Counted from the stretch's first letter, positions 16,387-25,006 are shown. The stretch: DNA of 47,643 bases from Streptosporangiaceae bacterium (GCA_030038295.1 JASHPF010000345.1:1-47643), one strand, 5' to 3'. A program made the numbers and translations. The notes: generated by a model from the letters alone, not told the origin.

Positions 16387-17425
16387 GACAGCGCAGCCAG
16401 CCCGCGAAGACGAGGCGGCGCCTCAGGCTGTGTCGTCTGGGGTGCCCGCCCACATCGGGCCGGGCGACAGAGTAGGGCTTGCGGTAGCTGTGCGTGGCCT
16501 GGTGAAGTCCTACTCCGGTGTCCCGGCGGTCCGTGGCATCGACTTGACGATCCGTCGCGGCGAGGTCTTCGCGCTGCTCGGGCCGAACGGGGCGGGCAAG
16601 ACCACCACGGTCGAGATCCTTGAGGGCTACCGGACCCGAGATCAGGGCGAGGTCAGCGTGCTCGGCGTCGATCCCGGCCGTCAGCGAGTCAAGCTGAAGA
16701 GCCGCATCGGGATCGTTTTACAATCCACCGGCATCGACCCGTACCTCACCGTGCGGGAGACGATCGCCATGTACGCCGACTTCTACCCGCATCCGCGGTC
16801 ACCGGACGAGGTGATCGAGTTGGTCGGCCTTCAGGACAAGCGCGACGCGCGGGTGCGCAGGCTGTCCGGAGGGCAGCAGCGACGGCTCGATGTCGGAATT
16901 GCCCTGGTCGGTCGGCCCGAACTGCTGTTCCTCGACGAGCCGACCACTGGTTTCGATCCATCCGCCCGGCGCGAGGCGTGGGGAGTGATCAAGAACCTGG
17001 CCACGCTCGGCATGACGGTCCTGCTGACCACGCACTACATGGACGAAGCGCAGTTCCTCGCCGATCGGGTCGCGGTGATTGCCGCCGGCCGCGTCGTGGC
17101 CGAAGGCGCGCCCGAGACGCTCGGCGACCCAGGGCTGGCCGCGACTCGGATCCGTTACCGCCCTCCGGCCGAGGCTGCTCCGCCCGGCGGGCTCACAGCT
17201 GTGCCCGGACCGGACGGCTACGTCGAGATCATGCCCGAGGACCTCGTCGAGGCCCTGCACCAGCTCACCGGCTGGGCCATCGATCACCGCGTGCGCCTCG
17301 ACGGGCTGCAGGTGATCAGGCCGTCGCTGGAAGAGATCTACCTCGCGCTCACCGATCCGTCATCAGCCAGCGGCCGGCCTGCGCCTGACCGAGGCGGAGA
17401 TCAGCCAGGGGGCGGCACGGCATGA
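16385..17425 (+). CDS. ABC exporter ATP-binding subunit (DrrA-like)
   Basis: A 346-residue ABC ATPase of the drug-export type. It has Walker A (GPNGAGKTTT), a Q-loop region (LQSTGIDPYLTV), the signature RRLSGGQQRR, Walker B with LLFLDEPTTGFDP and the H-loop (LLTTHYMDEA). The C-terminal ~100 residues resemble the extension seen in DrrA-type proteins. Its TGA overlaps the permease ATG (ATGA), so the two subunits are coupled and form an inner-membrane exporter. It lies between two copies of a structured repeat and upstream of a UvrA-like gene, the set of genes found in anthracycline self-resistance loci. Substrate unknown. Confidence 0.93.
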   Translation: MTAQPAREDEAAPQAVSSGVPAHIGPGDRVGLAVAVRGLVKSYSGVPAVRGIDLTIRRGEVFALLGPNGAGKTTTVEILEGYRTRDQGEVSVLGVDPGRQRVKLKSRIGIVLQSTGIDPYLTVRETIAMYADFYPHPRSPDEVIELVGLQDKRDARVRRLSGGQQRRLDVGIALVGRPELLFLDEPTTGFDPSARREAWGVIKNLATLGMTVLLTTHYMDEAQFLADRVAVIAAGRVVAEGAPETLGDPGLAATRIRYRPPAEAAPPGGLTAVPGPDGYVEIMPEDLVEALHQLTGWAIDHRVRLDGLQVIRPSLEEIYLALTDPSSASGRPAPDRGGDQPGGGTA

Positions 17426-18189
17426 ACGCGGCAGTTCTCACGCTCTCCCAGCTTCGTTACGTCAACAAGGCCTACTGGCGCAGCCCGGCAGCGGCGTTCT
17501 TCGCACTGGTCTACCCGCTCATGTTCCTGGTGATCTTCACATCGATATTTCGTAACGTCTCGATCCGCTTCGACGGCAGGCTGGTGAACGAGGCCACGTT
17601 TTACGTGCCTGCCATGGTGGCTCTGGCGGTAATCACGGTCTGTTTCAACAACGTCGCGGCGGCGGTTACGTTCCAGCGGGAGTCCGGGGTGCTCAAGCGC
17701 ATCGACGGGACACCGGTTCCGCGCGCGTCGTTCTTCGGCGCCCGGATAGTCCATGCGGTGCTCGTGTCGGCCCTGCTCGTTGTCATCACGAGCGCGTTCG
17801 GGCGCGCCTTCTACCACGTAGACATTCCCACCGGGATCACCCTGCTGCGCATGCTGGTCATGCTCGCGGTTGGCGCGGCGGCGTTCTGCGCGCTCGGGTT
17901 CGCGGTCTCGGCTGTCATCCCGACCGCCGACGCCGCGCTGCCCATCGTCAACGTGATCATTCTGCCGCTACTGTTCCTGTCCGGGGTCTTCATACCGCTC
18001 ACCAACCCGCCCGCCTGGATGCTCTGGGTCGGGCGGATCTTCCCTGTCAGGCATTTCCTGGCCGGAATGCAAGCCGGGTTTCTCGGCGTCTCCTACCAGT
18101 GGACCGACGTCCTGGTGGTGGCCCTCTGGGGCGCCGGCGGGGTGCTGTTCGCTATTCGCTTCTTCCGCTGGGAACCCCGCACCGGCTAG
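17422..18189 (+). CDS. ABC-2 type exporter permease (DrrB-like)
   Basis: A 255-residue integral membrane protein with six predicted helices, for example FFALVYPLMFLVIFTSIF, TFYVPAMVALAVITVCFNNV, and VNVIILPLLFLSGVFIPL. The FLSGVFIPLTNPPAW stretch is characteristic of ABC-2 permeases. It pairs with the ATPase encoded immediately upstream, with a 4-nt overlap. The stop codon is followed about 60 bp later by copy 2 of the structured repeat and the convergent UvrA-like gene. Confidence 0.92.
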   Translation: MNAAVLTLSQLRYVNKAYWRSPAAAFFALVYPLMFLVIFTSIFRNVSIRFDGRLVNEATFYVPAMVALAVITVCFNNVAAAVTFQRESGVLKRIDGTPVPRASFFGARIVHAVLVSALLVVITSAFGRAFYHVDIPTGITLLRMLVMLAVGAAAFCALGFAVSAVIPTADAALPIVNVIILPLLFLSGVFIPLTNPPAWMLWVGRIFPVRHFLAGMQAGFLGVSYQWTDVLVVALWGAGGVLFAIRFFRWEPRTG

Positions 18190-18250
18190 CGGCAACGTCA
18201 GCGAGATCTCCGGCGACTCACCATCCGCATGAGCAGGCGATGAGTGCCGT

Positions 18251-18420
18251 CAGGGCGAGAGGACCCCGCTCCGCTTCTCGCGGATTTCGATTGCGCGGTG
18301 CGCGGGACTGGCTCGTTGCTCCGCGTCTGTCGGGGCCCTCTCGTCATGGTTAGGCCACACCGTGGTGCGGCCAGCCGCGAGGGGCCAAGGACCTAAGGCG
18401 ACGGGACCTTCGGCCTGGCG
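18251..18420. repeat. Structured ~111-bp repeat, copy 2 (extends into uvrA-like 3' end)
   Basis: Core 18251-18361 aligns gaplessly to 15857-15967. The outer stem is CGAGAGGACCCC (18256-18267) with GGGGCCCTCTCG (18332-18343), one mismatch, and the inner TCCGC-type hairpin is kept as TCCGC-TTCTC-GCGGA. The weaker extension covers the last codons of the convergent uvrA-like gene. Located between two convergent genes, it could also act as a terminator. Confidence 0.75.
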
Positions 18421-20924
18421 GACAGGCCGAGGTAATCGGCCAGCCATGGCCCGGTGACGCTCTCGGGTGCGCGCGCGACGTCGTCGGGTGCTCCTGCCGC
18501 GACGACGTGGCCGCCGTCCGGTCCGCCGCCTGGCCCCATGTCGATGAGGTGGTCGGCGGCGGCGAGCAGGTCCAGGTCGTGGTCGATGACGATGATGGTC
18601 GCCCCGGCTGCCAGCAGGCGATCAAACACGCCCACCAGCCTGGCCACGTCCAGCGGGTGGAGGCCGGTGGACGGCTCGTCGAGGACATATAGCGCGCCGC
18701 GCTGGCTCCTGCGGAGCCGGGATGCGATCCGCAGCCGTTGCGACTCGCCGCCCGACAGCCCCGGCGTCGGCTCGCCGAGCTTCAGGTAATCCAGGCCGAC
18801 CTCGCTGACCGGCCGCAGCGCCGCCGCGATGGACGCCCATTGCGCGAACCGCTCCAGAGCCTCGTGCACGCTGAGGCCGAGCACATCCGCGATTGTCAGC
18901 CCGTTGACCTGGACGGCGAGCGTGGCGTCGTTGAACCGGGCGCCTTGACAGGTCGGGCATTGCACCGCTATGTCGGGCAGGTACTGGACGTCCAGGTCGA
19001 TGTGTCCGAGTCCCTGGCAGGTCGGGCACTGGCCGGCCCTGGTGTTGAACGAGAAGTGGCCCGGCTTCCAGCGTCGGCGGCGCGCGTAGGGGGCGTCGGC
19101 GTAGACGCGGCGGATCTGGTCAAACGCTCCGCAGTAGGTCGCCGGGGTCGACCGTGCATTCTGGCCGATCGGCGAGGCATCGATCTGGACTACCTGGCGG
19201 ATGTCGCCGAGATCCAGCCGCCGGACGTGCGCTGGCAGAGCTGACCCGGTGAGCCGTGCCCGCGCGGCCGGGATCAGGCTGTCGAGGACGAGTGCCGTCT
19301 TGCCCGCTCCGGACGGCCCGGCCAGCGCCGTGAGCCGGTTCACCGGGAACGACGCGGCGACGTTGTGCAGGTTATACAGGTCGGCCACCTCGATGGCGAG
19401 CTGTGCCGCCGGGCCGGGGCGCGCCTTGCGGTCACCCGAGACGGCGGGAGTGCCCGCAAGGAACGGTCCTATGACCGAGCGCGGATCGGCTTGAAGCTGA
19501 GCCGGGCTGCCCTCGGCGATCACCGTGCCGCCGCTCGCGCCTGCACCCGGGCCGAGCTCGATCACCCAGTCCGCCGAGTGGATGAGTTCCCGCTCGTGCT
19601 CGACTACCAGGACGGTGTTCCCGTTGCCTGTCAGCGCGCTGATCGTCGTGCGCAGTCCCTGGATGTTGCTCGGGTGCAGGCCCACCGAGGGCTCGTCCAG
19701 CACGTAGAGCATCCCGGTCGTGCTGGCGCGGACCGTCGAGGTGAGTTCGATCCGCTGCCGCTCGCCGGTCGAGAGCGATGCGCCCGGCCTATCCAGGGTG
19801 AGGTAGCTAAGTCCCACGTCGAGCAGTGGGGTGAGCCTGCCGTCCAGCTCGGCGAGCAACCCGGCGGTCATCCGGCTGATCTCGGCAGGCAGTCCGGCAG
19901 GCAGGCCGGCCGCGAAGCCGCGCAGCTCACCTAGGCTCAGCGCGCTGATCTCGGCGATGTTGCGCCCGCCGAGCAACGAGGTCAGCGCCGCAGGGCGCAG
20001 CCGCGTGCCGTGGCACACCGAGCAGACCCTGGTCACCACGAAACGCTGCATCAGGCGCCGGGTGCGCTCGTTGTCGCTGTGCAGCGACCGCTCCGCCGCG
20101 GCGACCGCGTTGTCGTAGTGGACCGACAGCCGCACGGTCCGTCCGTTGCGGCCGGAGAGCGTCACATGCTGCCGGACCGGGTCGCCGTGGAGCACGATGT
20201 CGCGCTCGCGCTCGGAGAGCGACTCGTAGGGGACGTCGAGGCGGACTCCCAGCTGACCCGCGGCATACATGGACAGCCGGCGGCCGCCGGAGTTCCACGG
20301 CAGCACGGCGCCTGCCTCGATCGTCTTGCCGGGCTCGGGAACCAGGGTGCTCACGTCGACTTCCGAGCGCACGCCGAGGCCCTGGCAGGCGGGGCAGGCG
20401 CCGTAGGAGTTGAAGGCGAACGACTCGGCGCTGGGGTGCTCGAACCGGGCCCCGCACACCGGACAGGTGATCTCCTCGGTCAGGGTCGCGACCGACGGCT
20501 CGACCCGGTGGCCGTTCGGGCACAGATGGGAGCCAAGCCGCGACATCATCAGCCGGAGCACGTTGAGCACCTCCGACATCGTGCCCACGGTGCTGCGGGG
20601 GCCCGGTATCGGCGGCCGCTGCCGCAGGGCTAGCGCCGGCGGTAGATGCTCGATCCCACTCACGTCCGGCCGCTCCGCCTGGGTCAGCCGCCGGCGGCTG
20701 TAGGTGCTGAGGCTTTGCAGGAACCGCTGCATGCCCTCGGCGTAGAGCGTGCCTATTGCTAGCGATGTCTTCCCGGAGCCCGACACGCCGACCACGGCGA
20801 CGGTTCGCCAGAGCGGCACGTCGACGTCAACATTCCGGAGATTGTTCTGCCGCGCCCCGCGCACGCCGATGACGGCAGGCAGTGTCTCCGGCACGCGAAG
20901 GTCGCTCGTCGCCACACCTCGCAA
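18393..20924 (-). CDS. UvrA-like ABC ATPase (DrrC-type UvrA paralogue)
   Basis: An 843-residue cytosolic twin-ATPase related to excinuclease subunit UvrA but shorter than the ~950-residue repair protein. Both nucleotide-binding domains are complete: Walker A (VVGVSGSGKTSLA; AGPSGAGKTALV), signatures (LSTGERQRIEL; LSGGESQRLRI) and Walker B (LYVLDEPSVGLHP; LYVLDEPSTGLHP). Zinc-finger cysteine pairs remain (CPVC/CPAC, CSVC, CPTC/CPTC). Such shortened paralogues include DrrC, which protects DNA from intercalating drugs. Its convergence with a DrrAB-like exporter supports drug self-protection. A TTG or the GTG three codons on may be the start. The 3' end lies in a repeat. Confidence 0.9.
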   Translation of the reverse strand: MRGVATSDLRVPETLPAVIGVRGARQNNLRNVDVDVPLWRTVAVVGVSGSGKTSLAIGTLYAEGMQRFLQSLSTYSRRRLTQAERPDVSGIEHLPPALALRQRPPIPGPRSTVGTMSEVLNVLRLMMSRLGSHLCPNGHRVEPSVATLTEEITCPVCGARFEHPSAESFAFNSYGACPACQGLGVRSEVDVSTLVPEPGKTIEAGAVLPWNSGGRRLSMYAAGQLGVRLDVPYESLSERERDIVLHGDPVRQHVTLSGRNGRTVRLSVHYDNAVAAAERSLHSDNERTRRLMQRFVVTRVCSVCHGTRLRPAALTSLLGGRNIAEISALSLGELRGFAAGLPAGLPAEISRMTAGLLAELDGRLTPLLDVGLSYLTLDRPGASLSTGERQRIELTSTVRASTTGMLYVLDEPSVGLHPSNIQGLRTTISALTGNGNTVLVVEHERELIHSADWVIELGPGAGASGGTVIAEGSPAQLQADPRSVIGPFLAGTPAVSGDRKARPGPAAQLAIEVADLYNLHNVAASFPVNRLTALAGPSGAGKTALVLDSLIPAARARLTGSALPAHVRRLDLGDIRQVVQIDASPIGQNARSTPATYCGAFDQIRRVYADAPYARRRRWKPGHFSFNTRAGQCPTCQGLGHIDLDVQYLPDIAVQCPTCQGARFNDATLAVQVNGLTIADVLGLSVHEALERFAQWASIAAALRPVSEVGLDYLKLGEPTPGLSGGESQRLRIASRLRRSQRGALYVLDEPSTGLHPLDVARLVGVFDRLLAAGATIIVIDHDLDLLAAADHLIDMGPGGGPDGGHVVAAGAPDDVARAPESVTGPWLADYLGLSARPKVPSP

Positions 20925-20984
20925 CCTAGGCCGCCGCTCGGTCGGTCCGAGCGGCGGGTAGGACGGTGCGGGAGTCGACCGAAG

Positions 20985-21764
20985 TCAGCTTCGACTGTGG
21001 CTGTCGTACTCGTCGTGGCGGCGCCACCAGAAGCCGGCCCCCTTCTCGTTCCGGCCGAGCGGCGCGCGGTCGAGCCACTGGTACATGCCCCACAGGATGT
21101 CCAGGCCGCGCCCGTACGTCGAGTAGGTGTGGTAGACCGCGCCGTCCTGCCGTGCGAAGGCGCTCATGCCGGGCCCTTCACGCCGGTAGGTCTCCCAGTT
21201 GGTGCCGACGATCGACTCGCTGAAGGCGTCATAGGAGTCCTTTTGGTCGGCCGCGGGCCGCAGGTCCTGCTCGCCGAAGTTGTAGCTGGCGGCGCCTGCT
21301 GCCCACTCCTCCGCCGTGTGCGCCACCCCGAAGTCGACATTGAAGTCGCTGCCGAAGGAGGACGCCCACGGGAAGCTCCAGCCCATTCGCCGCCGGTAGG
21401 CGTCGATCTTGGCGAACGGGGCCCGCGATACCGCGCTCAGGGTGACGTCGTGATTGGCGAGGTGCACGGCGGAGCCGTTGAAGCCATCCGCGATGGCTGA
21501 GCAGGACGGGCAGCCGGCGGTGTAGTCGGGTCCGAACATGAAGTGGTACACGAGCAGCTGCGAACGTCCCCGGAACAGATCGGCCAGCGACCGCGTTCCC
21601 TCCTCGGTCTCGAACTGGTAGTCCTTGTCGACTCTGACCCAGGGCAGCTCTTGCCGCTGGCGCGCCAGTTCGTCGCCGCACCGGGTCAGTTCCTTCTCGG
21701 CGTGAAGCAGCGGTAGCCGCGCGGCGAGCCACTCTTCGCGCGTTCCCGTCGTGTGACCAGTCAT
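20985..21764 (-). CDS. DUF899-family thioredoxin-fold protein
   Basis: A 259-residue member of the DUF899 family. Diagnostic segments are WVRVDKDYQFETEEGTRSLA, LLVYHFMFGPDY, CPSCSAIADGFNG with a CxxC pair, and the C-terminal HTYSTYGRGLDILWGMYQ with DRAPLGRNE. The fold is thioredoxin-like and the CPSC could be redox active, but the family function is not established. No signal peptide is seen. It is followed on the same strand by the UvrA-like gene after ~60 bp, and an ArsR/SRPBCC pair lies just upstream; such genes often occur together. Confidence 0.9.
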   Translation of the reverse strand: MTGHTTGTREEWLAARLPLLHAEKELTRCGDELARQRQELPWVRVDKDYQFETEEGTRSLADLFRGRSQLLVYHFMFGPDYTAGCPSCSAIADGFNGSAVHLANHDVTLSAVSRAPFAKIDAYRRRMGWSFPWASSFGSDFNVDFGVAHTAEEWAAGAASYNFGEQDLRPAADQKDSYDAFSESIVGTNWETYRREGPGMSAFARQDGAVYHTYSTYGRGLDILWGMYQWLDRAPLGRNEKGAGFWWRRHDEYDSHSRS

Positions 21765-21849
21765 GGACTTCTCTCCTGTTCTTGTCGTTACATCGCTGGT
21801 GGCGTGCGGCCGGGATCAGTCCGGGGGCGATGACGGGCGGTGAGTCGCG

Positions 21850-22200
21850 TCACGCCGATCCGCGAGCGGGCCGGCGGAGGTGATCTTTCAGCGCGTCGAG
21901 TCGGCTGTCCCAGTCGCGTGCCAGCGCGGCCAGGAACTGCTGTGCCACCTGTATCGGCGCTGAGTTCAGCCGGTAGCGCACCCGGCGGCGCTCCCCGGGT
22001 TCGGCCGTGACCAGGCCCGCCATGGTGAGCAGCGCCAGGTGCTTGGCGATCGCCTGGCGGGTGATCGGCAGCCGCCCGGCCAGGTCGGTGGCGGTGGCCG
22101 GCCCCTCCGAGGCCAGCGCGGCCAGGATAGCGCGCCGGCTCGGGTCGGCCAGGGCCACGAACACCTGCTCGGCGATGGCCTCGGCGTCAGCCGGCGGCAT
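21850..22200 (-). CDS. ArsR-family repressor
   Basis: A 116-residue winged-helix regulator. Signatures are FVALADPSRRAILAALASEGPATATDLAGRL (split across helices), the recognition helix ITRQAIAKHLALLTMAGLV and the wing GERRRVRYRL. No metal-site cysteines are present. It overlaps the end of the SRPBCC gene by 14 nt and is the second gene of that operon, unusual only in order (effector first). It probably binds the twin inverted repeats at 22640-22680 that overlap the operon promoter. Confidence 0.9.
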   Translation of the reverse strand: MPPADAEAIAEQVFVALADPSRRAILAALASEGPATATDLAGRLPITRQAIAKHLALLTMAGLVTAEPGERRRVRYRLNSAPIQVAQQFLAALARDWDSRLDALKDHLRRPARGSA

Positions 22201-22621
22201 CGAGGTAGGCGGCGAGTTCGCCCAGCTCGCTTGCCCAGCCGCGGATGTTGCCGTCGTAGGCCGTGCGGTAGGCGTCGTCGGGAAGCTGCGCGAAGCCGGA
22301 CTCGACCACGGTCAGCCGCGTGCCCGCTTCGGTGGGCTCTAGCGTGAACTCAACGTAGGTGCGACGCGGATCGTCCTCGGGCAGCCCGAAAATGTGCCAG
22401 GTGAAGCCGAACACCATCGGCTCCTCCACCCGTTCAACCCGGATGTCGGCGATGTGACCGCTGTCCCACTTCATCCGGGCCGAGCCGCCCGGGCGCAGGT
22501 CGATGGTGGCCTGCTGGCCGAACCACGCGCTCAGTCCGTCCGCCGTGGTGAGTGCCGCCCATACCGTGGCTGGCGGGTGACCGAGCTCGACGGTCCGCTC
22601 GATGCGATCAGGGAACGCCAC
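22187..22621 (-). CDS. SRPBCC (AHSA1-like) domain protein
   Basis: A 144-residue Bet v1-like protein: RTVELGHPPATVWAALTTADGLSAWFG, then GHIADIRVERVEEPMVFGFTW and YVEFTLEPTEAGTRLTVVESGF. The fold binds a hydrophobic ligand or peptide; substrate unknown. The track starts at GTG 22633, but GTG 22621 is preceded by GGAGG 5 nt upstream, so I prefer it. Translationally coupled to the ArsR gene. The promoter and operators lie immediately upstream. Confidence 0.9.
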   Translation of the reverse strand: MAFPDRIERTVELGHPPATVWAALTTADGLSAWFGQQATIDLRPGGSARMKWDSGHIADIRVERVEEPMVFGFTWHIFGLPEDDPRRTYVEFTLEPTEAGTRLTVVESGFAQLPDDAYRTAYDGNIRGWASELGELAAYLDAAG

Positions 22622-22639
22622 GACTGCCTCCACTATTTA

Positions 22640-22685
22640 GCAACTGTTTGGTTGCAACATTATAGCAACTGTTCGGTTGCGTCAA
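22640..22685 (-). promoter_or_regulatory. Consensus promoter interleaved with two copies of an inverted-repeat operator
   Basis: GCAACTGTTTGGTTGC (22640-22655) and GCAACTGTTCGGTTGC (22665-22680) are near-identical and each has GCAAC/GTTGC inverted arms. They start 25 bp apart. Read on the minus strand, a perfect TATAAT (22664-22659) lies between them and TTGACG (22685-22680) overlaps the distal one, with a short 15-bp spacer. Repressor binding would cover the -10 and -35. The ArsR protein of this operon is the natural candidate. Confidence 0.75.
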
Positions 22686-22865
22686 CTGATGCTCGGGCGA
22701 GCGTCCGGTGCGGTGACCGCGGGCCGAGATGCGGTAATAACCAGAGCCGTCGCGGATAGGAAGGTCACGGGCGCTACCGGTAGACGGCCCGATCCGGCTG
22801 CTCGTTACGACCGGGTCAGTGTCCTGCTCAGTCACTATCCGGCCCACAGAGGGGTATTGGCCTGA

Positions 22866-24551
22866 ATGTCCTCTGCACCGTCGCCGGTGGCGCACGAGCG
22901 CCGGACAGCGCCCGCAGACCGCCGCTGGCTGGTCCTGGTTGTCGTTGCCGTCGCGCAGCTTATGGTCGTCCTGGATGCCACGATCGTGAACATCGCGCTG
23001 CCGTCTGCCCAGCGCGCGCTCGGATTCCCGAACAGCGACCGGCAGTGGATCGTGACGGCATATGCGCTCGCCTTCGGCAGCCTGCTGCTCGTCGGTGGCC
23101 GGCTTGGCGACATGTTCAACCGGAAATGGGTCTTCATCACCGGCTTGATCGGGTTCGCCCTAGCCTCGGCCGTCGGCGGCGCGGCCGGGTCGTTCGTTGT
23201 CCTGGTCACGGCGCGTGCGCTGCAGGGCGTGTTCGGCGCGCTGCTGGCGCCGTCCGCCCTGGGCACGCTGGTCAGCACGTTCCAGGATCCGGTCGAGCGG
23301 GGCAGGGCGTTTGGTGTCTTTGGCTCGGTGGCCGCGGGCGGCGGCGGCATCGGGCTGATCCTGGGCGGGCTGCTTACCCAGTACCTGTCGTGGCGGTACT
23401 GCCTGTTCGTCAACCTGGTGTTTGCCGCCATCGCGGTGACTGGTGCGCTGGCCTACATCCGGACCACCAGGCCGGCCGCCCGCCCACGGATGGACTGGCC
23501 GGGTACCGTGCTGGCGTGCGCCGGGCTGTTCCTCATCGTCTTCGGCTTCTCTCATGCCGAAACGGCGGGCTGGACCTCCGCGCTGACCATCGGGTGCCTG
23601 GTCCTTGGCCCGGTGCTGCTCGCCGCGTTCGCGGTGGCCGAGGAGCGAACCTCGCACCCGCTACTGCCCTTGCGGGTGCTCGTCGATCGGACCCGAGGCG
23701 GCTCCTACGCCGCCGTCTTCATATCGGGGATCGCGATCTTCGGCACATTCCTCTTCCTGACGTATTACCTGCAGCTCGTCAGGGGCGAGCGTCCGCTCAC
23801 CACCGGATTGCTGTTCCTGCCGATGATCGGCTGCATCCTGATCAGCTCTAACGTCGCCAGCATCGTGCTGCTTCTCCGGGTGGGACCCCGGGTCCTCATC
23901 TCGCTCGGCATGCTCCTCGGCGCGGGCGGAATGGTCTACCTGTCCCGGCTCAGCGCCACCTCCAGCTACCTCACCGGAGTGCTGCCCGCGCTGCTGATCC
24001 TGGGCGTGGGATTCGGCATGATCTTCGCCCCGGCCATCAACACCGCTACCACCGGAGTTCGCCGCGCTGACTCCGGCGTGGCTTCGGCCCTCGTCAACAC
24101 CATGCAGCAGGTGGGCGGCTCCATCGGGACCTCCGCGCTCAGCACCGTCGCGCTGACCGCGACCGCGAGCTACCTGGCCGCGCACCACACCAGCCCGCTG
24201 GCACCAGCGATCGCGGCGACTCACGGTTACACGATGGCGTTCAGCGTGTCAGCCGGACTGCTCGGATTCGGGTGCATCGTCAGCCTGATCCTGCTGCCGT
24301 CGAGGCGTCGGCTTGCCGAGCTCAGAAGGGCCGCCGCGGGTCCGGTCACGACCGCCCCCGGCGCGCAGGCCCCGGTCGCGCCCGCGCCGGCCGTCGTCTC
24401 GGCACATCCCGCGTCGGCACATCCCGCGTCGGCACATCCCGCGTCGGCACAGCCGGGATTCGAGGCCATCCCGGTCGCGCTCTGCAGCTGCTCGCCGGTC
24501 GTGAGCCCGCCGCGCGAGTCGACTGCTGCGCCCGCTATTCTCCCTCGGTGA
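22866..24551 (+). CDS. MFS drug/H+ antiporter, DHA2 (EmrB/QacA) type
   Basis: A 561-residue, 14-helix proton-driven exporter. The first helix carries QLMVVLDATIVNIALPSAQ, the DHA2 motif D1 region; motif A is GGRLGDMFNRKW, and motif C-like residues occur in GVFGSVAAGGGGIGLILGG. The C-terminal tail is unusual: after the last helix (~residue 475) comes an Ala/Pro-rich cytoplasmic stretch with three perfect 15-bp DNA repeats encoding AHPAS units. Its stop overlaps the GTG of the universal stress protein gene, indicating co-transcription. Substrate unknown. Confidence 0.93.
   Translation: MSSAPSPVAHERRTAPADRRWLVLVVVAVAQLMVVLDATIVNIALPSAQRALGFPNSDRQWIVTAYALAFGSLLLVGGRLGDMFNRKWVFITGLIGFALASAVGGAAGSFVVLVTARALQGVFGALLAPSALGTLVSTFQDPVERGRAFGVFGSVAAGGGGIGLILGGLLTQYLSWRYCLFVNLVFAAIAVTGALAYIRTTRPAARPRMDWPGTVLACAGLFLIVFGFSHAETAGWTSALTIGCLVLGPVLLAAFAVAEERTSHPLLPLRVLVDRTRGGSYAAVFISGIAIFGTFLFLTYYLQLVRGERPLTTGLLFLPMIGCILISSNVASIVLLLRVGPRVLISLGMLLGAGGMVYLSRLSATSSYLTGVLPALLILGVGFGMIFAPAINTATTGVRRADSGVASALVNTMQQVGGSIGTSALSTVALTATASYLAAHHTSPLAPAIAATHGYTMAFSVSAGLLGFGCIVSLILLPSRRRLAELRRAAAGPVTTAPGAQAPVAPAPAVVSAHPASAHPASAHPASAQPGFEAIPVALCSCSPVVSPPRESTAAPAILPR
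24399..24450. repeat. 15-bp tandem repeat (three perfect copies plus a partial fourth)
   Basis: The unit TCGGCACATCCCGCG occurs at 24399-24413, 24414-24428 and 24429-24443, followed by 7 further bases of a fourth. It lies in the tail of the MFS gene and keeps frame, encoding repeated Ser-Ala-His-Pro-Ala. A likely slippage-prone length polymorphism. Confidence 0.9.
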
Positions 24552-25006
24552 GCACCGATACTCCGCCGAGCACCGACCTGCGCCTCGTAGTCGGCTATGA
24601 CGGCTCCCCGCCGGCCAACAGGGCGCTCGACGCCGCAGTCAGGCTGCTCCAGGGCCGGGCGGGCGCCATCGAAGTCGTCTACGTGGCCCACGTGCCCAGC
24701 ATGGCCGCGCTGTCGGCCGCTGCCGTCAGTGAGCTGGAGACCGGGTTCGACGACATCGAGCGGGAACTCCGCACGACCGCCGGCGAGCAGCTGCGCGACC
24801 GGGGGGAGCGGTGGGGTTTCGAGCGACGCCAGGGCCAGATCCCCGAGGAGCTGGTTGCGGCCGCTAAGGACGTCAGTGCCGCGCACCCCGGTGCCACGGT
24901 GGTGATCGTGGTCGGAAGCTCATCTCTGGTCGCGCACCGCGTGGTCGGCTCCGTGGCCGTCAGCCTGGCTCGCCACTCACCCGTGCCCCTCGTGGTCGTT
25001 CCTTAG
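24548..25006 (+). CDS. Universal stress protein (UspA family)
   Basis: A 152-residue single-domain UspA protein, starting at GTG 24548 that overlaps the MFS stop (GTGA). The N-terminal strand and loop LVVGYDGSPPANRALDAA and the C-terminal nucleotide-binding loop VVGSSSLVAHRVVGSVAVSLARHS fit an ATP-binding Usp (G-2x-G-9x-G(S/T) pattern). It is cytosolic and usually induced by hypoxia or membrane stress in actinobacteria. Coupling to a drug exporter is unusual. The track ORF from 24272 adds shadow sequence from the MFS gene. Confidence 0.92.
   Translation: MSTDTPPSTDLRLVVGYDGSPPANRALDAAVRLLQGRAGAIEVVYVAHVPSMAALSAAAVSELETGFDDIERELRTTAGEQLRDRGERWGFERRQGQIPEELVAAAKDVSAAHPGATVVIVVGSSSLVAHRVVGSVAVSLARHSPVPLVVVP

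Noticed and set aside
24399-24450. Short regular repeats as a CRISPR array
   Set aside because: Units are contiguous 15-mers without spacers and lie within a coding frame.
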